Shown: in pieces, positions 25,003 through 33,555 of the stretch
Numbering within the stretch: position 1 is the stretch's first letter
Layout of the letters: each line of letters starts with the position of its first letter
From: Spirochaetota bacterium
GTDB lineage: Bacteria; Spirochaetota; Spirochaetia; Treponematales; UBA12059
Assembly: GCA_018262985.1 (NCBI GenBank)
Contig: JADFDI010000013.1
Location: 1-64,000 of the forward strand
Direction of reading: 5' to 3'
Length of the DNA: 64,000 bases
Notes under the pieces: generated by a model
What the model was told of the DNA's origin: nothing
Database searches by the model: none
What the model saw: the letters and a program-made list of their open reading frames with translations, nothing else
Made by a program: the position numbers and the translations under genes

Positions 25003-25562
25003 TGAAGGAGCGTTCCGCCCCCTGGAAGGAAGGCGCGCGGCGCGCGCTCTGCGACGCGCGCATCTTCCGGGTGGCGGAGCGGTTCATGACGGGCCCCCAC
25101 GGCCGCGAGGCCGCCTTCACGACCATCGAGGCGCCCGACTGGGCCGTGGTGGTGCCCGTGCTCGAGGAAGAGGGGCGGCGGCGCCTGGTCATGGTGCGCC
25201 AGTGGCGCCACGGCTCGGGCCGGTACAGCCTCGAATTCCCCGGCGGCGTGGTCGAGCCGGGCGAGGATCCGGCGGCCGCCGCCCTCCGCGAGCTGCGCGA
25301 GGAGACCGGCTACCGCGCCCGCTCGGTGCGCGCGCTCGGCGACCTTTCGCCGAACCCGGCCATCATGGAGAACCGTTTCCGCGTCTTCGTGGCCGAGGGC
25401 CTCGAGGCGGACGGCGCGCAAGCCCTCGACGAGCACGAGTTCGTCGAGGTCGAGGCCATGGACGAGGACGCGGCGCTCGCGGCCCTCGGCGCCTTCCCCG
25501 GAGACCACGCCCTCATGCTCTCGGCCGCCTTCCTCTACCTCCGCCACCGCGGCCGCGCGTAG
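25002..25562 (+). CDS. Nudix hydrolase, ADP-ribose pyrophosphatase type
   Basis: 186 residues. The Nudix box is complete: GGVVEPGEDPAAAALRELRE followed by ETGY, matching GX5EX7REUXEEXGU. LSPNPAIMENRFRVFVAEGL downstream is typical of the NudF/ADP-ribose pyrophosphatase group, which splits ADP-ribose or similar nucleoside diphosphate sugars. It is the last gene of the NfeD-SPFH-SPFH-Nudix unit; a functional link to the SPFH proteins is not obvious. Confidence 0.9.
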   Translation: MKERSAPWKEGARRALCDARIFRVAERFMTGPHGREAAFTTIEAPDWAVVVPVLEEEGRRRLVMVRQWRHGSGRYSLEFPGGVVEPGEDPAAAALRELREETGYRARSVRALGDLSPNPAIMENRFRVFVAEGLEADGAQALDEHEFVEVEAMDEDAALAALGAFPGDHALMLSAAFLYLRHRGRA

Positions 25563-25589
25563 GCCGGCCCGGTCTTCCCGCCGCCCGCG

Positions 25590-27245
25590 CTATCGGTTCC
25601 GCGCGTAGACGTCGGCCCCTTTCGAATCGACCGCCACCAGCGCGGGCAGGTTCCGCACGACGACGCGGCGGACCGCCTCCATGCCCAGCTCCGGCCAGGC
25701 CAGGGTTTCCGTCGATTCCACGCAGCGCGAGCCGAAGAGCGCCGCCGCCCCGCCGGGCACCGCGAGGTAGGCGCCGCCGTGGCGCGCGCAGGCGGCGCGG
25801 CAGGCTTCCGTGCGCTCGCCCTTGCCGAGCGTGAGGAGCGAGGCGCCCGCGGCCATGAGCGCTTCGAGGTAGCCGTCCATGCGCTTCGAGGTGGTGGGCC
25901 CGAGGGCGCCCGCGGGGGCGTCGGGGCCAGGCTCCGAGGGACCGGCGTAGAGGATGGCGGCCCCGAGGGCCCACTCGGGGAGGGCCTCGCCGCGGGAAAG
26001 CAGGGCGGCGAGCCGCGCGTGGGCGGCGTCGCGTGCCAGGACGAGGGGACCCGAGACCGAGACGAGCTGGCCCGCGCGCAGGGCGCGGACGCGGGCGGCA
26101 AGTTCCGCCGGCGTGCCGGAGAGTTCGAGGCGGGGGAGTGCCAGGGCGGCGGAGAAGGAGCCGCCAGAACCCGCGCGTGCGAGGACGGCGCCCGGGTCGC
26201 GCTCGAGCGCCTCGAGGAAGACGCCGTCGCGGTCGACGCGGGCGAAGGCTCGGCGGTGGGCCGCGCAGGAGACGCCCGTCGCGACGTGGACGCTCGCCGC
26301 GTGGCGCGGCAGTCGGACGACGCGGGCGTCGAGGGCCAGGCGCGAACCGCCGAACTGGGCTCCCCAGCCAGAGCCTGCCGCCAGGGAGAGGATGCGCGCC
26401 TCGGCGTCGCGGAGACGGAGCGCTCCGACCGGACCGGAACCCGCGCCTGCCGCGGGCAGGGCGTCGAGGGCGCCCGCCGCGGCCAGCTTCATGGCCTCGA
26501 GCGTCTCCTCGGGCGAGACCCCGCCCACGGCCACGGCGATCCGGTAGGGCGGGCAGGCGGCCACGCCGAGGGCGTCGACCAGGTCGCGGAGGAAGGCGTC
26601 GAAGGCCGCGGGTTCGAGGAGGGCTCGCGTCTCCTGGCGCAGGCTCGCCTTGTTCGACGAGCCGCCGCCCTTGGCCGCGAAGAGGAAGCCGTACGCGTCG
26701 CCCGGGACCGGGCGGAGGGAGACGGATGCCGGCAGGTTGTCGCCCGTGCCGTCCTCGTCGGAAAGGTTCCGGGGCGCGACGACGCTCGGGCGGAAGCCGC
26801 CCGCGCGCCAGGCGTCGGCGACGCCGAGCTCGAGCTCGGCCTCGTCGCCGTCCTCGGACGCGGACAGGATGCGTTCGCCGCGGACGGCGTGGATCGAGGC
26901 GACCCCCGTGTCCTGGCAGAGCGGCAGGCCCGTCTCGGCGGCGGCCACGGCGTTGGCGACGAGGGCGTCGAGGACGAGCCGCTCGCCCTCGCTCGAGGCG
27001 GCCGCCCGCGCGTCGAGCAGGGCCTCGAGGCGGCCCCGGGGAAGGTAGCGGCCGAGCTCGAGGAAGGCTTCGCGCGCGAGCTTGCGGAGCGCGCCTTCCG
27101 CGGGGACGAGGTAGCCGCGTCCCTCGAGCGAGACGGTCCTCGGGGCGGGCAGGTCGAGGCGGCGGAAGGCGACGGGAACTCCGTCGTCCCGGGGTAAAAG
27201 GAGGGCGCGCGCGAGGGCGGCTCCGAATCCGGTTCCCGCTGGCAT
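25590..27245 (-). CDS. Fumarate hydratase class I (iron-sulfur type, fused alpha and beta parts)
   Basis: 551 residues. The N-terminal part holds the three cluster Cys: LPLCQDTG, ACPPYRIAVAVGG and GVSCAAHRR, plus KGGGSSNKASL. The C-terminal part holds the beta-type GPTTSKRMDGYLEALMAAGA. Together these form the one-chain FumA/FumB-type oxygen-sensitive [4Fe-4S] enzyme, interconverting fumarate and malate. Tartrate dehydratase is the main alternative, but that enzyme usually has two chains. The start ATG 27245 lies seven bases after the -10 box and has no Shine-Dalgarno. It stands alone, convergent with the Nudix operon. Confidence 0.9.
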   Translation of the reverse strand: MPAGTGFGAALARALLLPRDDGVPVAFRRLDLPAPRTVSLEGRGYLVPAEGALRKLAREAFLELGRYLPRGRLEALLDARAAASSEGERLVLDALVANAVAAAETGLPLCQDTGVASIHAVRGERILSASEDGDEAELELGVADAWRAGGFRPSVVAPRNLSDEDGTGDNLPASVSLRPVPGDAYGFLFAAKGGGSSNKASLRQETRALLEPAAFDAFLRDLVDALGVAACPPYRIAVAVGGVSPEETLEAMKLAAAGALDALPAAGAGSGPVGALRLRDAEARILSLAAGSGWGAQFGGSRLALDARVVRLPRHAASVHVATGVSCAAHRRAFARVDRDGVFLEALERDPGAVLARAGSGGSFSAALALPRLELSGTPAELAARVRALRAGQLVSVSGPLVLARDAAHARLAALLSRGEALPEWALGAAILYAGPSEPGPDAPAGALGPTTSKRMDGYLEALMAAGASLLTLGKGERTEACRAACARHGGAYLAVPGGAAALFGSRCVESTETLAWPELGMEAVRRVVVRNLPALVAVDSKGADVYARNR

Positions 27246-27252
27246 GGCCGAG

Positions 27253-27282
27253 AGTGTAGCAGGGCCGCTTCCCTCGGGCCAA
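27253..27282 (-). promoter_or_regulatory. Sigma70-like promoter of fumarase, leaderless type
   Basis: On the minus strand: TTGGCC (27282-27277), 18-base spacer, TACACT (27258-27253), then seven bases to the ATG. Confidence 0.55.
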
Positions 27283-27323
27283 GCGCCGCCCGCCGATTCC
27301 CCCGAACCCGACCCGGGCTCGGC

Positions 27324-27352
27324 TTGCCCCTCGAGGCGATCGGGACTATACT
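27324..27352 (+). promoter_or_regulatory. Sigma70-like promoter of the glycosyltransferase cluster
   Basis: TTGCCC (27324-27329), 17-base spacer, TATACT (27347-27352). The expected start near 27359 gives a leader of about 100 bases to ATG 27461. Confidence 0.65.
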
Positions 27353-27460
27353 GGTGTACTGAAAGTTAATTCCTATTCGCTGAAGGAAATGTGCCTTGCA
27401 GACGACGGGCGGCGCCGGATTTCGCGCTCCGCGCGCCTGCGTCGTGGGGCCGGGAGGATC

Positions 27461-28660
27461 ATGGAAGGACGCGGCGTCGGTTTCGGGATATCGGACGCGG
27501 AGATCGAAGCGCTGGCCGAACGGATCGGGGAGATCGACGACCTCGTGCTGGGGAACCTCGTCATGCTGGGCGAGCTGCCCTCGGACGAGGAGACGGTTTC
27601 GAGCGACGAGAGCGCCGCTCGCGTGGGAGTGCGCCCGCGCTTTTTCGCGGAGCGCCTTTCCGCCCTCGGCGCGGACGAGGCCTGGCTCGACGAGGACGGC
27701 CACGCGGTGGGCCTCATCGAGGGGGTGGACCCCGGCCTGCCGCCCATCCTGCTCGGAGCGGAGCTCGACTCGGCTTTCGCCTTGCCGGGAAGCATCCATT
27801 ACTCGATCGCCGACGGCTGGATCTCGGGTCCCGGGCTGCTCGACAACGCCCTCGGGGCCGCGGCCCTGCTCTGCGTGCCGGACCTGCTCCGGGTGCTCGA
27901 CCTGCGGCTGGCGAGCGACCTGATCCTCGTCGCCTATTCGGGCACCATGCGCGAGGGCGGCCCCATGCTCGGCCTCGTGGAGCGCTTCCTCTCGCGCCTC
28001 GAGCGGAAGCCGCGCGGCGCCATCGCCGTCAAGGGCGGCGACTTCGGCCGCCTCAATTTCGAATGCGAGGCCGTGGTACGCGCTGACCTGCGCATCGAGG
28101 TGGATTCCGGGCGTCTCGGCCGGACCAACGCCATCGCCGTGGCCGCCGAGTTCGTCGACCGCGTGCTCCGCCTCCGCGTCCCCTCCCGTCCCGAGACGGT
28201 CATCACCATCGGCACCATCGGGGGAGGGTACAAGCACGGCGGCAGCGCGCCGAGCGCCGAGGTCGGCTTCGAGGTCCGATCCGAATCCAACGCCCTGCTC
28301 GTGTCCGTCATGTCGCGCATCGCCTCGATAGCCGAAGAGCTCCGCTACGCCCGCAAGGTCGACGTGACGATCACGACGGGCACCAAGCTCGGCGCCTCGG
28401 GCATCGGCTTCCGCCACGCCCTCGTGCGCGAGTCCATCAGGACCATCAAGGCCCTCGGGGCGGACCCGAACGTCTACCCGAGCGTCTCCGAGCTGCACCA
28501 CTACCACTCGCTCGGCATTCCGGCCGTCACCGTCGGGATCGCCGAGGGAAGGGACTACCATACCGAGCACGCCGGCGCGCGCGTGGATAGCCTCCGCAAG
28601 GGGCTCGCCCAGCTCGTCGCGCTTTCGCTGGCCGTCGACGGAGGCGCTTGCGATGCCTAG
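27461..28660 (+). CDS. M20-like metallopeptidase/amidohydrolase with altered metal ligands
   Basis: 399 residues with an M20/M42-like layout. An LLGAELDSAF segment stands where HxD normally is, so His is replaced by Glu. It is followed by GPGLLDNALGAAALL (bridging-Asp-like), SGTMREGGPMLG (Glu region), a central dimerisation-type domain and GRDYHTEHAGARVDSLRKGL, the C-terminal His-containing loop. Role unknown: peptidase, deacylase or a non-catalytic relative. It is the first gene of a five-gene cluster whose next start overlaps its stop by eight bases. The start was chosen at 27461 (GGGAGG nearby); ATG 27389 is an alternative. Confidence 0.75.
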   Translation: MEGRGVGFGISDAEIEALAERIGEIDDLVLGNLVMLGELPSDEETVSSDESAARVGVRPRFFAERLSALGADEAWLDEDGHAVGLIEGVDPGLPPILLGAELDSAFALPGSIHYSIADGWISGPGLLDNALGAAALLCVPDLLRVLDLRLASDLILVAYSGTMREGGPMLGLVERFLSRLERKPRGAIAVKGGDFGRLNFECEAVVRADLRIEVDSGRLGRTNAIAVAAEFVDRVLRLRVPSRPETVITIGTIGGGYKHGGSAPSAEVGFEVRSESNALLVSVMSRIASIAEELRYARKVDVTITTGTKLGASGIGFRHALVRESIRTIKALGADPNVYPSVSELHHYHSLGIPAVTVGIAEGRDYHTEHAGARVDSLRKGLAQLVALSLAVDGGACDA

Positions 28661-29648
28661 AGCGCAGTCCTGGTTCGAACGCAACACCTTCCACCACTCG
28701 GTCTTCTCCGACCTGGGCCGCCTCGTCGAGCTGAAGCGCGCTCTCGGCCTCAAGGTATCCGTCTGCTTCCCCACCCTCAACGAGGCCGCGACCATCGCCA
28801 AGGAGATCGTCGTGGTCAAGGCGGAGCTGGCCACGCGCTTCCCCCTCGTCGACGAGATAGGGGTCATCGACTCCGGCTCGTCCGACCGAACCCGCGAGAT
28901 AGCGGCCGAGTGCGGGGCCTCGGTCTGGCTCGCCGAGGACATCCTGCCCGGCCTGCCGCCGCTCAAGGGCAAGGGCGAGAACCTGTGGAAGGCCCTCCAC
29001 GTGCTCTCGGGCGACGTCGTCGTCTACGTCGACGCGGACATCAAGAACATCCACCCGCGCTTCGTGTACGGCCTCCTCGGTCCCATCCTCGCGCGCGAGG
29101 GCGTGAAGTACTCCAAGGCCTTCTACGACCGCCCCATCGCCGTCGACCAGCGGAACCTGAAGCCTTCGGGCGGCGGCAGGGTGACGGAGCTGGTCATCCG
29201 GCCCCTTTTCTCGCTCCACTACCCGGAACTGGCGGAGATCATCCAGCCGCTCTCGGGCGAGTACGCGGGCACGCGCGACGTGCTCGAGGCCATTCCCTTC
29301 CCGATCGGCTACGGCATCGAGACCAGCATGCTCATCGACATCCTGGAGCGCTGGGGCATGGACGTGATCGCGCAGGTGGACCTGGATCGCCGCGTGCACC
29401 GCAACCAGGACACCCTGGCCCTCGGGCGCATGGCCTTCGGCATCATGAAGACCTTCTTCCGCAAGCTCGAGTCGTCCGGCAAGGCGAGCTACCCCGCGCC
29501 TTCCGCCGACGAGATGATCCAGTTCCAGCTCGACGGCGCGAGCTACCGGCGCGACGCGCGGCGGATCGAGCTCGTCGAGCGCCCGCCCATCGTCGGGATT
29601 CCGGAATACCTTGCCGCGCGGCAGGCGGAGCGGGAGGGCGGGCGGTGA
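28653..29648 (+). CDS. gpgS: Glucosyl-3-phosphoglycerate synthase-like glycosyltransferase
   Basis: 331 residues with a GT-A fold: FPTLNEAATIAKEIV, DSGSSDRT, the metal-binding VVYVDADIKNIHPRFVYGLL and, later, GYGIETSMLIDI with a distal His-rich HRNQD. This pattern matches the GT81 glucosyl-3-phosphoglycerate/mannosyl-3-phosphoglycerate synthases, which transfer glucose to 3-phosphoglycerate in compatible-solute synthesis. Donor and acceptor are inferred from the family. It overlaps the M20-like gene by eight bases and the next glycosyltransferase by four. Confidence 0.8.
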   Translation: MPRAQSWFERNTFHHSVFSDLGRLVELKRALGLKVSVCFPTLNEAATIAKEIVVVKAELATRFPLVDEIGVIDSGSSDRTREIAAECGASVWLAEDILPGLPPLKGKGENLWKALHVLSGDVVVYVDADIKNIHPRFVYGLLGPILAREGVKYSKAFYDRPIAVDQRNLKPSGGGRVTELVIRPLFSLHYPELAEIIQPLSGEYAGTRDVLEAIPFPIGYGIETSMLIDILERWGMDVIAQVDLDRRVHRNQDTLALGRMAFGIMKTFFRKLESSGKASYPAPSADEMIQFQLDGASYRRDARRIELVERPPIVGIPEYLAARQAEREGGR

Positions 29649-31153
29649 GGCTGCTCCTCGTCCATTTCCACCTGGGCTCGGGAGGGGTCGGCTCCGTCCT
29701 CCGGGCCCAGGCCGAGCTCGCGCGGAAAGCCGGTTTCGCCGTCGGCGTCGCCGCGGGCGGCTTCGAGGGTCCGCCCGGCGATTTCGAGCGCTTCGAGATT
29801 CCCGAGCTGGCCTACGATCCTCCCGGCGCCGCGACGCCCGGCCCCGACGAGCTCGCCGCGCGCGAGCGCTCGCTGGCCGCCAAGCTCGTCGCGGCGGCCC
29901 GGAGCGTCGGCGGGAGGTCCGCCGGCTCCGACGACGGCATCCTCGTGCACGCCCACAACCTCGCGCTCCGGAAGGCCCGCGTCTATCCGGGCGCCCTGGC
30001 CCTGGTCGCGCGCGAGCTGACGGTCCTGGTGCACTGCCACGACTTCGGCGAGGAATGGCGGCCGGACTCGGTCCACGACTCCGCCGGCTACCCCGAGGGT
30101 TGCGCCTGGGCCGTCCTCAACGGCCGCGACCGCGAGGCCCTGGTCGCGGCCGGACTGCCCGCGGAATCCGTGGCGCTCGTGCCGAACGCGGTGCGGATCC
30201 CCGAGGACCGAGGCTCCGCGCCCGCAGTGGGCGGGACGCGGGACCTCCTCCTCTATCCGGTGCGCGGCATACCCCGCAAGAACCTCGGCGAGGCCCTGCT
30301 CGCCTCGCTTTTCCTGCCCGAGGGGCTCGAGCTCGCGGTCACCCTGCCGCCCTCGAATCCGCTCGACCTTCCCGACTACGAACGCTGGGTCTCGCTCGCC
30401 GCCCGACTGGGCCTGCGCGCGCGCTTCGGCGCCGGATTGTCCGCCTCCCTCGACGCGCTCTACGCGCGCTCGCGCGCGGCCCTCAGCACCTCGGTCAAGG
30501 AGGGCTTCGGCTTCTCCTTCCTCGAGCCCCTGGCGCGCGGCCTGCCGGTCGCGGGCCGGCGCCTCGAGTCGGTGATACCCGACTTCGAGGACGCGGGCAT
30601 CCGCTTCCCGTCGCTCTATTCGGGCATCGCGGCCCGGGAGGGCCTGTTCGACCGCGCCGCCTTCGACGCGCGCCTCGACGCCCTGCTCGACCGCGTCGCG
30701 GCGTCCTACCGCGAGGCTTTCGCGGCGTACGGTCGCCGGGCCCTCGCGACCGTCGCGGAGATCCTCGAGCGTACGCGCGCGCGCTACGGGAACCCGGTGC
30801 TCGACTTCGCCGCCCTCGACGCCGAGGCGCAGTCGGAGCTCCTCGCGCGGGCCGCCGCCGACCCGGGAATCCGGGCCGCCATCCTCGAGGACGCGCCCTT
30901 CCTCGCGGGCCTGGCCGACGCGGATGCGCCGGGCGACCCGGACCGAGCCGCGCTCGAGAACGCCTACTCGCCTGACAAGGCCGGCGCCGTCCTGCTCGCC
31001 GCCTGGCGCGGGGCGGCGGCGGCGGCGCGCGCGGCCGCGGGCAAGTCGCCCGATCCGGTCTCGCTCTTCCGTTCGCTGTCGAAGCCCGACAGCTTCTCGC
31101 CGCGCGGCTTCCGCCCCTTCGCGGGCGCGGGCATCGCAAGGAGATCCGCATGA
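29645..31153 (+). CDS. Glycosyltransferase of the GT-B fold with C-terminal extension
   Basis: 502 residues, GTG start. The N-terminal part has the GT-B donor loop pattern (LLLVHFHLGSGGVGSVLRAQ) and VHCHDFGEEW. The C-terminal Rossmann part has SVKEGFGFSFLEPLARGLPV, the GT4-like EX7E signature (EGFGFSFLE). About 110 extra residues follow, of low complexity and rich in Ala and Asp. Acceptor unknown. It lies between the GpgS-like and HAD genes with four-base overlaps on both sides. Confidence 0.78.
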   Translation: MRLLLVHFHLGSGGVGSVLRAQAELARKAGFAVGVAAGGFEGPPGDFERFEIPELAYDPPGAATPGPDELAARERSLAAKLVAAARSVGGRSAGSDDGILVHAHNLALRKARVYPGALALVARELTVLVHCHDFGEEWRPDSVHDSAGYPEGCAWAVLNGRDREALVAAGLPAESVALVPNAVRIPEDRGSAPAVGGTRDLLLYPVRGIPRKNLGEALLASLFLPEGLELAVTLPPSNPLDLPDYERWVSLAARLGLRARFGAGLSASLDALYARSRAALSTSVKEGFGFSFLEPLARGLPVAGRRLESVIPDFEDAGIRFPSLYSGIAAREGLFDRAAFDARLDALLDRVAASYREAFAAYGRRALATVAEILERTRARYGNPVLDFAALDAEAQSELLARAAADPGIRAAILEDAPFLAGLADADAPGDPDRAALENAYSPDKAGAVLLAAWRGAAAAARAAAGKSPDPVSLFRSLSKPDSFSPRGFRPFAGAGIARRSA

Positions 31154-32199
31154 AGCACGCGGAGCGCGATCAGCCGCGCGTCGCCCCCGTTCCGCCCGAC
31201 CCGGCCGAGCTCGACGCGTTGGTCGCCCTGTTCCGGGCGCGCGCGATTCCCGTCGAGCCCCTGCCGCCGCCGGCCCTTCCCGCCGCCTTGTCCGAGTTGA
31301 GCGGACGGCCCTTGCCCCGCAGGCCGCGCGCCATCCTCTTCGACGTCTACGGGACCCTGCTCGCGAGCGATTCGGGCGAGGTCGGCGTGCGGCGCGCGCC
31401 CGGGGCCGTGGCCGCCCCGCGCGAAGCCCGATCCGACCGGCGCAGGCGCCTCGACGCGGCGCTCGCCCGCTTCGGCGTGACCCTCGGTCCCGAGGAATTC
31501 GAGTCGGAGTTCGACCGCATCGTGCGCCGCGTCCACGCCGAGGGCCGTTCGCGCGGCCTCGTGCAGCCGGAGGTGGACGCCCCGGCCGTCGTCGCCGAGA
31601 TCACGGGCTTCGACGCGCGCCGCGCCCGCGAGCTCTGCGTCGAGCGGGAGTGCGCGGTCAACCCGGCCCAGGCCATGCCCGGCGCCGCCGACCTGATCGC
31701 TCGGGCGAGGACGGAGGGACTCGCGCTCGGCCTCGTCTCGAACGCCCAGTTCTACACCCCGCTCGCGCTGGAGGCGGCCTTCCGCGCCACGCTCGACGGG
31801 CTCGGCTTCGATCCGCGCCTCCGCGTGCTGTCCCACGAGCTCGGCGCCGCGAAGCCCGACCGCGCGCCCTACGTCCTCGCGGCGGCCCTGCTCGCGGAGA
31901 AGGGCATCGAGCCGGGCGACGCCGTCATGGTCGGCAACGACCTCGCGAACGACGTGGCGCCCGCGCGCGAACTCGGATTCATGACGGCGCTCTTCGCGGG
32001 CGACGGCCGCTCGCTCAAGCTCGGCGGCGGCCCGCCGCCCCGGGGCGAGCGGGCCATGCCGTCCGCCAGGCCGCCGCGGGACGAGGTCGCCGCGCGCGCC
32101 GGGGCGGGGGAGGCTCCGCTTCCCGTCCTTCCCGACACCGTGCTGCCCGATTTCGGTTCCGCCGCGGCCCGGGCGCTGCTCGTCGCCGCGTGCCCGTGA
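31150..32199 (+). CDS. HAD-superfamily hydrolase
   Basis: 349 residues: an N-terminal extension of about 58 residues, then motif I ILFDVYGTLL (nucleophile Asp65), motif II GLVSNAQ, motif III GAAKPDRAPY and motif IV MVGNDLANDVAPARELGF, plus a Pro/Arg-rich tail. The DxYGT form lacks the second Asp that most HAD phosphatases use as general acid; it is more usual in haloacid-dehalogenase-like members. Position suggests it dephosphorylates a sugar-phosphoglycerate made by its neighbours, but the altered motif leaves this open. Confidence 0.82.
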   Translation: MKHAERDQPRVAPVPPDPAELDALVALFRARAIPVEPLPPPALPAALSELSGRPLPRRPRAILFDVYGTLLASDSGEVGVRRAPGAVAAPREARSDRRRRLDAALARFGVTLGPEEFESEFDRIVRRVHAEGRSRGLVQPEVDAPAVVAEITGFDARRARELCVERECAVNPAQAMPGAADLIARARTEGLALGLVSNAQFYTPLALEAAFRATLDGLGFDPRLRVLSHELGAAKPDRAPYVLAAALLAEKGIEPGDAVMVGNDLANDVAPARELGFMTALFAGDGRSLKLGGGPPPRGERAMPSARPPRDEVAARAGAGEAPLPVLPDTVLPDFGSAAARALLVAACP

Positions 32200-32218
32200 G
32201 GGCCCGAGGAGGCAAAGC

Positions 32219-33508
32219 GTGTACCTGACCACGTTCCGCGACATCAAGCGCGTCGGCTTCGTCGGCACCCGCTTCGCCGGCACCGACGGCGTGAGCCTCG
32301 AGGCCGACAAGTGGGACGTCGTGCTCCGCGAGCTCGGCTACAGCACCTTCTGGTTTTCGGGCCTCTCGGACCGCGATCCGGCCACCAGCGTCGTCTACCC
32401 GCCCGCGTTCTTCGGGTCGGCCGAAATGCGCGGGCTGCACGCGAAGTTCTTCACGCTGGCGGCCCGTCCCCCCGAGCTCTCCGACCTCGCGGAGCGCATG
32501 AAGGACGACCTGAAGCGCGAGCTGCGCGCCTTCGTCGAGCGTTTCTCCATCGACCTGCTCGTCGTGGAGAACGCCCTGGCCATCCCGGTGCACATCCCGC
32601 TCGGACTCGCCATCGCGGAGTTCATCGCGGAGACCGAGATGCCGACCATCGCGCACAACCACGACTTCGTCTGGGAGCGCGAGCGCTTCCGCCGCTCCTG
32701 CGTCGACGACTGGCTCGACGCGGCCTTTCCGCCCAGCGCGCGCTCGATCTACCACGTGGTCATCAATTCCGAAGCCCGCCGCGAACTGGCCTGGCGCAAG
32801 GGCATCGCCTCGGTCATGATCCCCAACGTCCACGACTTCGAGGCCGAACCCCAGGGCCCCGACGCATACAACGGCACGCTCCGCGGCGAGCTCGGCGTGG
32901 GACCGGGCGAGGTCCTCCTGCTCCAGCCGACGCGCGTCATCGCGCGCAAGGGCATCGAGAGCTCCATCGAGCTCGCCTCGCGCATGGAGCGGATCGGCGG
33001 CCTGCGGGTCAAGATCCTGATCGCGCACCCCGAGCGCGACGAGGGCGGCGAGTATTTCGAGCGCGTCAAGGCCTACGCGAAGCTCCTCGACGTCGAGCTG
33101 CTCCTGCGGCCCGACCTCTTCGGCACCGAGCGCGGAACGCGCGCCGACGGCGGGAGGCGCTACTCGCTCTGGGACGCGTACGCGCGCTCGGACTTCGTCA
33201 CCTATCCCTCGACCTACGAGGGTTTCGGCAACGCCTTCCTCGAGGCCGTCTTCCACCGGAAACCGGTGATGGTCAACCGGTACGCCATCTTCCGCCAGGA
33301 CATCGAGCCCGCGGGCTTCTCGGTCGTGGCCATCGACGGCTACCTGCACGACGAGGCCGCGCGCGAGGTGCTCGACATCCTCGCCGATCCGGCGCGGGCG
33401 GAGGCCATGACCGCCCGCAACTTCGAGCTCGGCCGGAAGTACTTCTCCTACGATGTGCTGCGCCGCCGCCTGCCCTTCATCCTGATGAACTTCGGCGTCG
33501 TGTCCTGA
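32219..33508 (+). CDS. GT4-family glycosyltransferase (possible mannosylglucosylglycerate-type synthase)
   Basis: 429 residues, GTG start with GAGGAGG upstream. The N-terminal loop FVGTRFAGTDGVSLEADKW is typical of GT4 enzymes that sense an acceptor by a Gly-rich loop. TRVIARKGIESSIELA opens the C-terminal domain, and YPSTYEGFGNAFLEAVFHRK holds the EX7E donor site. Its placement with a GpgS-like enzyme and a HAD protein recalls the GpgS/MggA/MggB route to mannosylglucosylglycerate. That is inference; other glycolipid or glycan roles remain possible. Confidence 0.82.
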   Translation: MYLTTFRDIKRVGFVGTRFAGTDGVSLEADKWDVVLRELGYSTFWFSGLSDRDPATSVVYPPAFFGSAEMRGLHAKFFTLAARPPELSDLAERMKDDLKRELRAFVERFSIDLLVVENALAIPVHIPLGLAIAEFIAETEMPTIAHNHDFVWERERFRRSCVDDWLDAAFPPSARSIYHVVINSEARRELAWRKGIASVMIPNVHDFEAEPQGPDAYNGTLRGELGVGPGEVLLLQPTRVIARKGIESSIELASRMERIGGLRVKILIAHPERDEGGEYFERVKAYAKLLDVELLLRPDLFGTERGTRADGGRRYSLWDAYARSDFVTYPSTYEGFGNAFLEAVFHRKPVMVNRYAIFRQDIEPAGFSVVAIDGYLHDEAAREVLDILADPARAEAMTARNFELGRKYFSYDVLRRRLPFILMNFGVVS

Positions 33509-33555
33509 GCCGGGCGCCGGAACGGGACGGAGGGACGCGGCCGGAGGGGACGGGG

